Assembly: GCA_026874595.1 (NCBI GenBank) | Contig: CM049311.1 | Location: 46,069,676-46,133,675 of the forward strand | Direction: 5' to 3' | Length of the DNA stretch: 64,000 nt | Source of the DNA: Sipunculus nudus | Taxonomy: Eukaryota; Annelida; Sipuncula; Golfingiida; Sipunculidae | Shown: positions 11,661 to 21,480 of the stretch, one piece after another | Numbering within the stretch: position 1 is the stretch's first letter | How the letters are laid out: every line of letters begins with the position of its first letter | Notes under the pieces: model-generated | Told to the model about the DNA's origin: nothing | Database searches by the model: none | The model's input: only the letters and a program-made list of their open reading frames with translations | Program-made: the position numbers and the translations under genes

Positions 11661-12400
11661 TTTTATTAGCTCAGCTGACTATAAGTCATCTGAGTTATAG
11701 TCATGGTCCTTTTTCTGTTGTCAATGCAGCCAGACATCCATTAACAGGACATGTTTTAATACCGTTAGACTTACAAATCCAAAATTTAACATAGATGAGT
11801 AGTTCTCCTACCAAACTTGAAAATTTGTCACTGTGACTTTGTTCCTTTGAGAAAATAGGAAAAATCTCTGTTTTCCTGTAAAACCTAATGTTACACTTCA
11901 AAACTGCCCAGTATGTAAACTGCCGTTATTAATCTATTTGTATTTGATATAACCATCCCCTCATATATTTCCTATGTACATGCCAGAAATTAGGTCATTA
12001 TTGCGTATATATTTGAAGTTATTGGCCCAAACATAATGCACTTTGTAAAAAATCAGGAATATGTTCATTCAACATGATGAATGCTAAGTTGTTCTGCTAG
12101 AGAGCTTACTTCAAGCATATATGTATATTCAACTTAGTTTTAATTGTATACCAGAAATTAGATTAAAATTTTGTAAATTTTAAGTTATTAGCATAAATGT
12201 TAAATCATTACCTTAAATTTTGCCCAGATTTGACTATGGCACATCCTTTTCCTATAAGTGAGTTAGCTTAATTTTATTTTCACATGATGGACAGATAAGG
12301 TTTAAGCTAATAAAATCTGAAAGGAATTGGTGAAAAAGGGTAGCTTTTATTAATGTTTTCATACACCATGTCAAGTGTAATTTAGATCAAGCCAACCTAG
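11661..12400 (+). repeat. Dispersed repeat R1, copy C
   Basis: Start motif 'ttattagctcagctgactataagtcatctgag', then R1 body phrases: 'ttgttcctttgagaaaatagg', 'atgtacatgccagaaattaggtca', 'ataatgcactttgtaaaaaatcagg', 'ccttaaattttgcccagatttgac' and 'atggcacatcc'. It lacks the conserved 3' end and stops shortly before another element starts at 12,518. Confidence 0.85.
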
Positions 12401-12517
12401 TCCAGTGGTCTGCAGTGAGAGATGCAGCCCTCACCTATGTTTTGTAAATGCTTCACTTCATGCATCTCTCTTGACTCAGCTAAGCTAGGCTTCCCCTCTA
12501 TGCTGGCTTTACAGCGA

Positions 12518-13597
12518 TTTTTAGCTCAGCTGACTGTAAGTCATCTGAGCTATAGCGATCACTCTTTGTCCGTCGGCCGTCCGGCCATCTGTCCGTTAAC
12601 AGGGCACAAATCATAACCACTGGATCTGGAATCTTCTAACTTTACATCCAGAGAGGTCCATGAAAAATCTCCTTGGAAACCTGGAATTAGGTCTCTGTTA
12701 CCCATATTCTTCGAGCTATGGGGCTCGGAAGTACCCCCCAGAATAATAAAAATTTTGATACAAAAGCTCAAGTATCTGAACAACTAATGCATTGATCACC
12801 ATGATTCTTAGCATGGATATTCATCATGGAGTGTTTCATCAGTTTCTGCAGACTGGTGACGCCACCTGTATTTTTTCGATTTTTTACGATTTTTTTTCTC
12901 TATTTTTGAGACCTAAAAACTGCTGTCATCTGTTAACAGGGCTCAAATAGTAACAACTAGACATAGAATCTTCTCACTGTACATCCAGAGAGGTACATGA
13001 AACGTTTCCATGGAAACCTGAAATTAGGTCTGTGTTACCCATATTCTCTGAGCTATTGGGCTTATAAGCACCCCCCATCATAATTAAAAATTTGATACAA
13101 AAGCAGGACACAAATCATAAACATTAGACCTGGAATTCTAACCTAAAATCCAGGGACTGAGGTCTATGAAAATCTCCTTAGAAACATGTATTAAGGTCTC
13201 TGTTACCAATATTTTCTGAGCTATGGGGCTTATAAATATAAGCACCCCTCAGAATAATTGAAAATTTGATACCAAAGTAGGGCACAAATCATAACCTTTG
13301 GGCCCAGAATCTTCTAACTTGACATCCTGAGAGTTCCTCAAAAGTTATCCCCAGAAACCTGAAATTTGGTCACAGTGAACTATATTCTCAGAGTTTTTGG
13401 GTATGTTTGAGCACCCTAGAAATAATGCAAAATACACACAAATTGCCAGATTGCTCATGAAAGGCCGGTTGGTTTTTCATCAGATTTGTTGCATGAACAA
13501 TGATGCGACCTACATTACCTTAATCAGTTGTCTGTGCAAGGACATATTGTTAACATGTCAGGTGGCTGAGCATCATGACCCACGGGTCACTTGTTGT
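12518..13597 (+). repeat. Dispersed repeat R2, apparently complete copy with four internal units
   Basis: It starts 'tttttagctcagctgactgtaagtcatctg' and ends 'ggctgagcatcatgacccacgggtcacttgt'. Between these lie four units of roughly 170 bp, starting near 12,598, 12,937, 13,105 and 13,285. Each unit carries 'gggcacaaatcataacc', 'gaatcttctaac', 'ggaaacctg', 'ttaggtctctgttacc', 'gagctatggggct' and 'cagaataat'. Between units 1 and 2 sits the 'tcagtttctgcagactggtgacgccacctgtattt' module. R2 shares both ends with R1 but has a different body, so the ends look like recognition termini and the bodies like cargo. The transposition class is not established. Confidence 0.85.
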
Positions 13598-13639
13598 ACA
13601 AAACATCAGATTTAGCAAGAATGGATTTTCATATAGGAT

Positions 13640-14340
13640 TTGGTACCACCTATTGTGCAGTGAAGCTGCAAGAGGGTACATGAAGTTACACCTAAGCTCT
13701 GTTTGTGTGTTCGTCCGTCCATTTGACCAAAACCTTTCATCTTTCACGTATAGCTCACCCACCTACAGATGAAGAACTCTCTATTTTGAGGTCACAGGGT
13801 CAAAGGTCAAGGCAGAATCCCACTTCTGGAAAAAACTTGTGGACACATGTGCCCTCAGGTGTGTTCAGGCACCTAAAATTGACAAATTCATGTCCTGTAG
13901 GTTTCGGAGTCACAGATGTTGTTGACCACGCAAGTAATGAGGCCAAGACAATGTGATGGTAATTTCATGCCTTTTATGTTGTTTTTCATTTGATTTTAAT
14001 ATTTATTTGTAAGGTGTTATATTTTAATTTACGTCATTGAGATTTGATATATATTTGTAAGATGTTTCTCATCGACGTTATTGTGACATTTTTCAAATAC
14101 ATGTATAAGTATATATATTATATTTTTAATAATATTTATAATCATATATATAATAAATATAAATGTAGAAAATAACAAGAAAACGGGTAGTCCACAAGGG
14201 ACTATCCTTCGAAATCAGAGTGGTACAGGTGAAGTGAGGTTTGGATTGAGTGGTAGGGCGAAATAGAGTGAGATGTGTTGCATATTAGCATGGATGTTTG
14301 CCACGTAACCATGATTGCAGGCGGCGCCTCCTGTCATTTG
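13640..14340 (+). repeat. Mixed dispersed repeats, including an inverted partial copy of the 21.6-22.4 kb repeat
   Basis: The left part has 'gaccaaaacctttcatctttcacgtatagctcaccc' and 'gaggtcacagggtcaaaggtcaagg', a common mollusc-style repeat body. The right part, 14,195-14,335 ('tcagagtggtacaggtgaagtgagg', 'gattgagtggtagggcgaaatagag', 'atggatgtttgccacgtaaccatgattg'), is the reverse complement of 22,300-22,420 ('caatcatgtttacgtggcagacatcc', 'ctctatttccccttgccactcaatcc', 'cctcacttcacc'). An AT-rich bridge, 13,980-14,165, lies between the two parts. Confidence 0.75.
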
Positions 14341-14369
14341 CTATCTTATGGCGCACTCGAAAATTGGAA

Positions 14370-14513
14370 ACTGGTTTCGGTTTCGGTCACTTCCGGGAAA
14401 CCGCCCACTAAATAATAGCGAAACCGAAACTGGTGTTGGCGAAACTGCGAAACCATCTCCGGAGAGTGTTTCGGTTTCGCCAAAGCCGTCCACTCCGGTA
14501 TTTTACTTGCAAG
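14370..14513 (+). promoter_or_regulatory. Promoter-like block with three IRF/ISRE-like sites and an ETS site
   Basis: The 12-mer GTTTCGGTTTCG occurs at 14,374-14,385 and 14,468-14,479, and its reverse complement CGAAACCGAAAC at 14,419-14,430. The related GAAACTGCGAAAC lies at 14,441-14,453. GAAACCGAAAC fits the published ISRE/IRF consensus GAAANNGAAA. An ETS-like CACTTCCGG lies at 14,388-14,396. The block is CpG-containing in AT-rich surroundings and ends at an AAGATGGCAG context like YY1-type initiator/start sites. There is no clear TATA box. Which gene it drives is inferred from the exon that follows. Confidence 0.5.
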
Positions 14514-14580
14514 ATGGCAGAGTTGGGCCAAAGTAGTGCACTTTTGTTAATTATTTTATTAATTGATAACACCACGAAAG
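14514..14580 (+). CDS. Candidate first coding exon with hydrophobic leader
   Basis: ATG at 14,514 has a strong start context (AAGATGG). The frame encodes MAELGQSSALLLIILLIDNT then TK, and reaches a consensus donor, AAAG|gtaaac, at 14,581. The stretch ALLLIILLI looks like a signal peptide core or membrane anchor. Twenty-two full codons plus one base precede the donor. It sits directly after the ISRE-like promoter block, which supports a real 5' exon. Downstream exons could not be identified in the window, so the product is unknown. Alternatively, reading through the donor gives a short ORF ending at 14,654. Confidence 0.4.
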
Positions 14581-14581
14581 G

Positions 14582-15800
14582 TAAACTGTTTTGCACAGGC
14601 CACCAAAAAGGATCATGCTTAAAGATGATTTATAAATTAATAAACAACAGATAAGAAAAACGTTTATTTCGAACCCTACTTACCATACATTTTATTTATA
14701 GAATCAAACTGTGTCTGTGTACGAATCTCAGAAAATATAAGGATATCATATAAAAACAAGAACATTTATGTTGCCCGATATTAGTGCCCGTTTCGTGCAT
14801 TGAAAGTACACATTTCTAAAGCCCGAAAAACACATCTAGGAAAGGTAATTCGCCATTACGCAGCAATAACTGTTTATACGTTTTGTTTTGCATTGAAATT
14901 GGTGTTATTTTATTTTATTTATTTACTTAACTTTCAACAAATTGGAAATCCTCATCTGGAATCTTTTGTCAACTTCTTCCACTGCTTGGAACAAGGTTAC
15001 TGCGTCACATACTTTTCTGAACACGAGGCGGAGGGCCTCGGCCGCCGATTCAGAGCAACAAGCTTCTTTATGATTTCATACCTTTGCTGACAGATGGCGC
15101 TGCGAATAGCGCGTCGAAAGATCATTTGAAATATTTCTGAATTTATGGGGGAAATAGAGGAATGAGCCCCCCGAGGACACACTTTGTATCTTTCCCTACA
15201 GTACAAGCTCAAAAAACGTGCGTATCCGAGGCGTGCCCACAAAATGAGTCCCGAGAAAAAAGTCCAAGATCAGTTGTAATATAGATGTCTTTCAGTATTT
15301 ATTCAAAGCATTGTTTAAATATGATTATACCGTAGCATATATGTCTCAGTCCTTAAAAGGACAGAAGACATTTTGCAACATTCACTGCTTTGTTCAAACG
15401 GTCAAGACAGGCACACTTGATTAGGAGTTTACAGTGTACTATTATATTATATCTTTGTCCATGGTCTCCTGCAGATCTATATTTTATGGATACCCTTTGT
15501 TCAAGGTTATTTACTAACATAATTATATACACTAATTAGCACTTGAGCCTATACTTAACTGTAAATAGCATGAATCATTACAAACCAGTATACAGCTGCA
15601 GAAATAGTTTTTCCTTTAATTACCACAACGAAGTAACCTTTTATTAATATTCTGCATATGTAAATTACCACGGATGACCTTTATTTAAAATACATATAAC
15701 GTGACGGTTATCTTTCAAAGTCATGGAGGAATAAATTCATGAGTTTTTGTCAGAGTTAATGAAAAAGTCATGAAAACTGAATCTTCTGGAAGTGTATGTA
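14582..15800. other. Stretch without supported gene
   Basis: If the first exon at 14,514 is real this is its intron. A 96-residue plus ORF (14,800-15,090) and an 81-residue minus ORF (14,997-15,242) overlap in a GC-richer patch at 14,990-15,250 ('gaggcggagggcctcggccgcc'). Neither has a recognisable motif. The rest is AT-rich with no repeat that I can match elsewhere in the window. Confidence 0.4.
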
Positions 15801-15804
15801 CATT

Positions 15805-16790
15805 GTATCTGACGGACCGTAGTAACAGACTTCCAGTGTGTCAGTCTGTGTGAATTGGATGTACTCTCTCTAAAAGACCGGAGTTCGAGGTTGTCCAGGG
15901 TGTCAGATTGAGTGGGGCTATTGTACGGTCTCTGAAAAACCAGAGTTAGAGATTGTTCAGTTTGCCAGTTTAAGTGGGGCGTTTGTACGATCTTTTACAG
16001 ACCGTAGTTAGCTGTAGGCTGTCAGTTTGAGTGGGGTGTTTGTAAGGTGTCTGACAAACCACAGTTAGAGATTGTTCAGTTTGCCAGTTTGAGTGGGCGT
16101 TTGTATGATCTTTAACAGACCGTAGTTAGCTGTAGGCTGTCAGTTTGAGAGGGGCGTTTGTACGATCTTTTACAGACCGTAGTTAGCTGTAGGCTGTCAG
16201 TTTGAGTGGGGTGTTTGTACGATCTTTTACAGACCGTAGTTAGCTGTAGGCTGTCAGTTTGAGTGGGGTGTTTGTAAGGTGTCTGACAAACCACAGTAAG
16301 AGATTGTTCAGTTTGCCAGTTTGAGTGGGGCGTTTGTACGATCTTTTACAGACCGTAGTTAGCTGTAGGCTGTCAGTTTGAGTTGGGCGTTTGTACGATC
16401 TTTAACAGACCGTAGTTAGCTGTAGGCTGTCAGTTTGAGTGGGGTGTTTGTACGATCTTTTACAGACCGTAGTTAGCTGTAGGCTGTCAGTTTGAGTGGG
16501 GTGTTTGTAAGGTGTCTGACAAACCACAGTTAGAGATTGTTCAGTTTGCCAGTTTGAGTGGGGCGTTTGTACGATCTTTTACAGACCGTAGTTAGCTGTA
16601 GGCTGTCAGTTTGAGTGGGGCGTTTGTACGATCTTTTACAGACCGTAGTTAGCTGTAGGCTGTCAGTTTGAGTGGGGCGTTTGTACGATCTTTTACAGAA
16701 CTTAGTTAGCTGTAGGCTGCCAGTTTGAGTGGGGCGTTTGTACGGTGTCTGACAGACCGGAGCTAGAGGTGGGGTGTTTGTGCGTATACG
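15805..16790. repeat. 57/62-bp minisatellite with higher-order 233-bp period
   Basis: Two unit types alternate. Type A is 57 bp ('ctgtcagtttgagtgggg..' then 'gtttgtacgatcttttacagaccgtagttagctgtagg'). Type B is about 62 bp ('ggtgtctgacaaaccacagttagagattgttcagtttgccag...'). B units start at 16,046, 16,278, 16,511 and 16,744, a spacing of 232-233 bp, so the order is B-A-A-A repeated. Older, less regular units lie at 15,805-16,040. The right-hand terminal unit contains the final codons and stop of the minus-strand gene. Confidence 0.95.
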
Positions 16791-18681
16791 ACTCTCTAAC
16801 AGCCTGCTCTACCACTTTCATGGTCATATACACCTCGAACCTCGTTGCCAGTCTTCTGGCGTGTTCATTGTTAACGAGCTGCGTCTGGTCGAGTGCGTGC
16901 TGTACCACCAGCCGGTCCAAGTCACGTTTCAGTTGTGATTTCGGTATTGCAAGCTGTACCTTGATTGGTGAGTTCACAGAGTATATACCAGGGGGCGCCT
17001 CTTTCATCAGGTCCCGGCGCCACTGCGCAATCCGCTTTTCTGCGCTTTCCGTTTCAAATTCTTCTTCAGAGTCGGTCATTTCATCCTCGTACAGCTCCTT
17101 TAGCTCTCTGATTTTAGTAACCACTTTCGGCTTTTTAGTTTTCTGTTTCTCCGTCTTGTTGCGCTTTGATACGGACTTCCTCCTCGTCTTTTTACTTTGT
17201 TTTACAGCGTGTTCTCCCGGCTGCTTGGGCTCTACGAAACCTAAGCTACCATTTCGTCGGTGTAATGCATTGTCCTCTCCGTCCTCGGCTTCTGGGTACA
17301 GCTTGTCCTCTGTTTGACAACTTTCCGGTATTTCTAGGTCATTTTTCAGCTCTAGTTTACCCGTATTATTAACCAGACAAACCTTCCGAATAGCGAAGTT
17401 CTCCTCGGACGCCGTCTTCTCGGATTCTGTTCTTCTGGTTTCAGAGTTAACATCATCATCATGAACCAGAACGTTTAAATTAAGTGAAGGTATTTGTTTT
17501 TTCTTTGGGTTTATTTCTGTGCAAAGGTTCGTGCCGTCTGTGACTATTTGTGGGGCGGACATCGTCCGTTTTACCCTTGTCTGTGCCATTCTGTTGCCGC
17601 CATTGGTTCTGATCGTGGCTGTGATTGGTCTCACATTTCCTGTTTCACGTTTGGACGTATCAGAAGTATAAAAGCCACGTTGTTTCATCTCTCCAGGAGA
17701 GTTGGTATCAGAGTGTGTGGAGTCGAGTCTGAAATGTAATCTCTTTTCCCGGCCGTAGTGGTTGGGTCCTGCCTTCAGATAGCAGCGTTGATACTGGCCA
17801 TCAAACTCATCTCGCGTAGGTCTCGCACTCCCCGGGGTAGCCACTTTGTGTATATAATCTTGGATAAATTTTTTCTGCCAAACTGAAACAGAGAAGTGTG
17901 AGGCATCGCCATGATTTGCTATGGGATGGTTGGACGCGGCAATTTCATCATGCAGTTTATTATCCTGTGGACTTGTGAAGTTGTACGTATGTTTCTCGTT
18001 AAGTTTCAAATTTGCGAATACGTCTGTCACTGTCCGATTCTGATGAATAGCTATCCTGTCATGTAAACGCTCGAACACAGTATTTGTTTTATCTGGTGTT
18101 GTCGTCAGTTCGCTGGGCTTGCCCTCCGCATCATCTGCCTCTTCCGGTATCCTGACATCCTGCTCGGCAACCGCGTCATCAGATTCGCCACGTGACTGGC
18201 TTGAAAACACAACATCTGGACCGCTGTGTTCCATGATCCAGATGAGCTGGTTCATGATACGCTGCGCCTCCTGGCGACGCTTATTCTTTTCCCATGGCGG
18301 GATTTTCTGCTCATCTTCACTGAGAATGCGCTGTAGATGTCGCTCTGACACGCGCCATCGTAACAGACGCTTTTCGTCCACTTTGGAACGCGCTCCTGCT
18401 GCAAAATAAGGTGACTTTTGATGGCTCCGATCACGTGGTCCAATCGGCTGCTTACCTTGAGAACTGTAGCCACTAGTCTCGAGTAATTTTGGAATTCCAG
18501 ATTCGATATAGCGTTTTTCCTTGCCGGACAGATAACGGAACTTGACACGTTGCCGATCTAGTTGTTGCTGGTCCAAACTGAGCATGCGCGCCTCCTGTTG
18601 GTTGCGGCGCTGAGCTCGGAAAGCGCTCTCAGTTGTCCTCCATGTCGTGTCACGTGGGTTACTCCTTAATGGCCGCGGCAT
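16702..18681 (-). CDS. Unrecognised 659-residue basic, low-complexity-rich protein, single exon
   Basis: One uninterrupted minus-strand frame, 689 codons from the first ATG at 18,771. I prefer the internal ATG at 18,681 (MPRPLRSNPR). Just upstream, the sense strand reads 'cttgttctctatttcattacag|AATGCC', an excellent 3' splice site, so the first 30 codons are probably intron and the 5' UTR is probably spliced. The N-terminal 150 residues are arginine/glutamine-rich and probably helical (RRNQQEARMLSLDQQQLDRQ; later WRVSERHLQRILSEDEQK). There follow a conserved-looking block with RDEFDGQYQRCYLKAGPNHY, a basic nuclear-localisation-like stretch (KQSKKTRRKSVSKRNKTEKQ), an acidic patch (DEMTDSEEEFETESAEK) and a C-terminal helical region (RDLDRLVVQHALDQTQL). 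No catalytic motif, signal peptide or membrane segment is visible. Codon use is balanced and the frame is open, so I treat it as a real gene; its function is unknown. The final ~30 codons lie inside the minisatellite. Confidence 0.8.
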   Translation of the reverse strand: MPRPLRSNPRDTTWRTTESAFRAQRRNQQEARMLSLDQQQLDRQRVKFRYLSGKEKRYIESGIPKLLETSGYSSQGKQPIGPRDRSHQKSPYFAAGARSKVDEKRLLRWRVSERHLQRILSEDEQKIPPWEKNKRRQEAQRIMNQLIWIMEHSGPDVVFSSQSRGESDDAVAEQDVRIPEEADDAEGKPSELTTTPDKTNTVFERLHDRIAIHQNRTVTDVFANLKLNEKHTYNFTSPQDNKLHDEIAASNHPIANHGDASHFSVSVWQKKFIQDYIHKVATPGSARPTRDEFDGQYQRCYLKAGPNHYGREKRLHFRLDSTHSDTNSPGEMKQRGFYTSDTSKRETGNVRPITATIRTNGGNRMAQTRVKRTMSAPQIVTDGTNLCTEINPKKKQIPSLNLNVLVHDDDVNSETRRTESEKTASEENFAIRKVCLVNNTGKLELKNDLEIPESCQTEDKLYPEAEDGEDNALHRRNGSLGFVEPKQPGEHAVKQSKKTRRKSVSKRNKTEKQKTKKPKVVTKIRELKELYEDEMTDSEEEFETESAEKRIAQWRRDLMKEAPPGIYSVNSPIKVQLAIPKSQLKRDLDRLVVQHALDQTQLVNNEHARRLATRFEVYMTMKVVEQAVRESYTHKHPTSSSGLSDTVQTPHSNWQPTAN

Positions 18682-18780
18682 TCTGTAATGAAATAGAGAA
18701 CAAGTGCAGTGCAGATACAAAAGCATTCCGTGAAGTTGAATATGTGTGGATCTGCCGATATGCGGGATCATGCATATTTA
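18682..18780 (-). other. Probable 5'-UTR intron end upstream of the minus-strand gene
   Basis: Read on the minus strand, the sequence immediately before the preferred ATG is a pyrimidine-rich tract ending CAG, and the 30 codons upstream (cysteine/histidine/leucine-rich) differ in character from the rest of the protein. This supports an intron boundary at 18,682/18,683. No convincing promoter or upstream exon was found to 19,130. Confidence 0.4.
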
Positions 18781-19134
18781 GTCCAACAGTGGAGTTCTGT
18801 AAGATATCTTTTACAATATAATGTCACACTCCGTGAGAAGGTTATATATATCATACAAAGAATGTACAAAGTTATGGTAGCCATGTATTTAAAACAATCA
18901 TGATCCGAAAATTATGCTACTTATATTGCAATCTGAGCGGACGCCGAGAGAGAAGTATTAACTTTTGTAAGCTTAGTATATGAAAGTAATCAAGGTATTA
19001 TATATACAGATAAATTGAAAGAATATGGTTCATGTGAGTTATTTACAACTATCTGGGACAAGAAATATGAACACTTGCCGGTCCGTAATCATTTGCATAC
19101 TGGCTGGTCCACCCAGAAGAATATTTCAAAGATA

Positions 19135-19780
19135 TAGGGTGTAGCTATTATGTCCCCTGTCATCGGGGGGAGACATTGTTTAGACTGTGGTCGGCGTCGT
19201 CGTCGTCATCGTCTGTATGATTTCTTATGAACGTGATAACTTTTGAATCACTTTATACTTTATCATGAAATTTAAAAAATATATATTGTTTTTACCAATA
19301 TCTCGGACTAGTTTTAAAACCGGTGACTTTGACCTTCATTTTCAAGGCCAAATAAGCCGAAAAAAAAAATGTGAACCCCATAACGTTTGAAGTATTGCAT
19401 ATTTACCCCCTCAAATTTATTACATAGCTGGACAATAGCTTATTGTTTCTAAGATTTCTCGTGAACATGATAACATTTTCTTTCCTAAAATATGATAAAC
19501 AAGTTGTTTCAACTAAGTTCTCAAACAAATTGGTAAACTGGTGACCTTGACCATAGTCTTCAAGCCCAAATCAGCCAAAATAGAAAATTTCGTGAACGCT
19601 ATAATTTTTTAAGTAGCACAATCTTTTTATATCAAATTTGATACACCAGAGGTTTATCTGTAAACACTATAACATTTTTAGTGGTGCATATTTCTTTCCC
19701 TCAGATTATGGAATGGGGAGCCCATTCTAGTTTTATTGATATTTCTGAGACTTATCGAATTATCTCAGAATAAATATGAT
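19135..19780 (+). repeat. Dispersed repeat R3 ('gggagacat' / 'aaggtcaa' type), copy 1
   Basis: It opens 'attatgtcccctgtcatcggggggagacattgttt', a short hairpin-like palindrome, followed by 'ggcgtcgtcgtcgtcatcg'. The body has repeated pairs of 'gtgataacttttgaa' and 'ggtgactttgaccttcattttcaaggccaaa'. These phrases recur at 22,890-23,560. Three ~190-bp internal units are visible, at about 19,220, 19,370 and 19,590. No coding frame is present. Confidence 0.75.
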
Positions 19781-20399
19781 TTGTATGATGGCCAGTACAT
19801 AATTCATAATTCTAAACATGGCTTCCAAATGATTTCCATTTTAGGATACCAGTCGACTTCAACTTTTTATTGATTTTTTTCTGGTATCTGAGTTTTTGTA
19901 AACAGCCAAGACTTGCTAGTGAATTAAGAAAATGTTGATTAGAGGAGGCTAAATAAACATGTAAAAATAGACAGTGATATAAATGGAGTTATTTTGTCCA
20001 CATAGACGAAAATAATGGCCTTCAATACAGCCAGGCCTGAATCATTGTGTTTCACCAGATTTCAGTAAAGTTCAGTAAATCCAGCTTGTAACAAATTGCA
20101 AACAAAAAAAATATTTAAATTTTTGCCTCCATGCATTTCATTAAGATCCAAGGATGTACATATTATAAATCCCAAGTATTCCTAACGTGGGAATATGATT
20201 TTTTTTCCTTTTTTTACACAAGACTGTCATTTTTTCCATACTTTCACGAATAACGTGTGTTGTAACTTCTTATTGACACTGCGAACAAAAGGGGTGGTAA
20301 GACCGTATTTAAATATGTTACATTTTAAAGTAAATTGTCAAATTCATTCGACCAATGACTGCCCAAATTTTGTTTCACTCTATTGGTACCATGATCCTG
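19781..20399. other. Stretch without supported gene
   Basis: AT-rich unique sequence. I see no exon, repeat match or RNA gene. Confidence 0.5.
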
Positions 20400-20650
20400 T
20401 TCATAGGACCATGTGGGGCCTGGACATGCGAGGTGTAAAACGCTCAGCTCTCTTCGCTGGGGACCTGGGTTCAATCCCCGGCATGTCTATGAGAGAAGGT
20501 TATAGTTGCCCGTTCAAGGTCGGTGGTTTTCTCCGGGTTCTCTGGTTTCCTCAACCTCCAAAGAACACACGCCAGCGTCCGATCCATGGAGAATGCCTGT
20601 ATTAGTTATTATAACTAGTTGTACAATCCATGTGAAATAAATAAAGTTTA
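20400..20650 (+). mobile_element. tRNA-derived SINE
   Basis: The head resembles a tRNA: 'tggggcctggacatgcgaggtgt...' followed by a good RNA polymerase III B box, 'gggttcaatccccgg', at about 20,467-20,481. Next comes the phrase 'ggtggttttctccgggttctctggtttcctc' (20,523-20,553), which I recall as the central domain of the SINE superfamily called MetaSINE in animals. The tail is 'gtgaaataaataaagttta'. The A box is degenerate. The 136-residue ORF that spans it is incidental. No second copy occurs in this window. Confidence 0.75.
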
Positions 20651-21480
20651 TACCATTTCTTTTCACCCAACTTGCAGTGCGCCTCTGTCACTGTGACATA
20701 TACTCCGATTTTTCTGAGGGTATCTAACGAAAGTTGTCTGAATGCCATACCAGAACTTTCTAGACTTAACCCGTATATGACCCGTCTTCGTGATAAATGA
20801 TGGACGGATGGTGACAGAGGTCGCCATATGTAACTCATCATGCATGGTCGTATGTCAGCTGAGTGAAAATATTAATCATGAAGCTTGTAACCCTACACTT
20901 ACGATCACTTCTAAGTTACCTGAATCATATTTACATTCTTCAACCGATGATGTGTTTACAATAGTCCTATGATTATCAATGTGAAGTGTGGTTTTGTAGT
21001 TTAAATTAATAAAAACGAGCTACATTGAAGTATTTATTTATGAACAAAAATTAATATATTCTTGGTGTTCTGCTTTCCTTCTGTCAGAGCATAAAGTAAA
21101 AATAAAAGTAATTATAGGCATGCACCGGAACAAGAATTCTACCAATTAAGTAGTGCAAAATACATAAATGGTTTCATGCACGGCATGTATTACGATAACA
21201 TGCAATCACTTTGTGGGGTAAGTAAAGGATATCACAGCTTTAAATATATTTTGTTGACTATTCAAAAGCCTTAGACAAGTAAGGTATGAGCATGTTTAGG
21301 ATTAATCAGACCGTTAATGGGACTAATGAGGATTGAACAAATTGTAAACAGTAGAAAAAACGAGCTCAAACCCCCGCACATTAGGCAGTCATAACACAGA
21401 CGATTACCATATTGTGCAATTAACATGGATAGGTTTTTATCATAGGCCATTAACCACAGTTACGCCTAGGGCGGCCCGCC
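20651..21480. other. Stretch without supported gene
   Basis: No convincing exon. Overlapping short minus frames at 20,602-20,845 and the plus frame at 20,790 show no motif. The sequence is AT-rich, with a GC-rich spot at 21,460-21,490 (tacgcctagggcggcccgccatgcgg). Confidence 0.45.

Noticed and set aside
16112-16294. 60-residue minus frame of 19-residue repeats
   Set aside because: A by-product of the 57-bp period (a multiple of three). It is broken by B units and shows no independent gene signals.
16745-17739. 190-, 68- and 81-residue plus-strand frames
   Set aside because: Antisense shadows of the 659-residue minus-strand gene, with serine/leucine-rich peptides expected from its complement.
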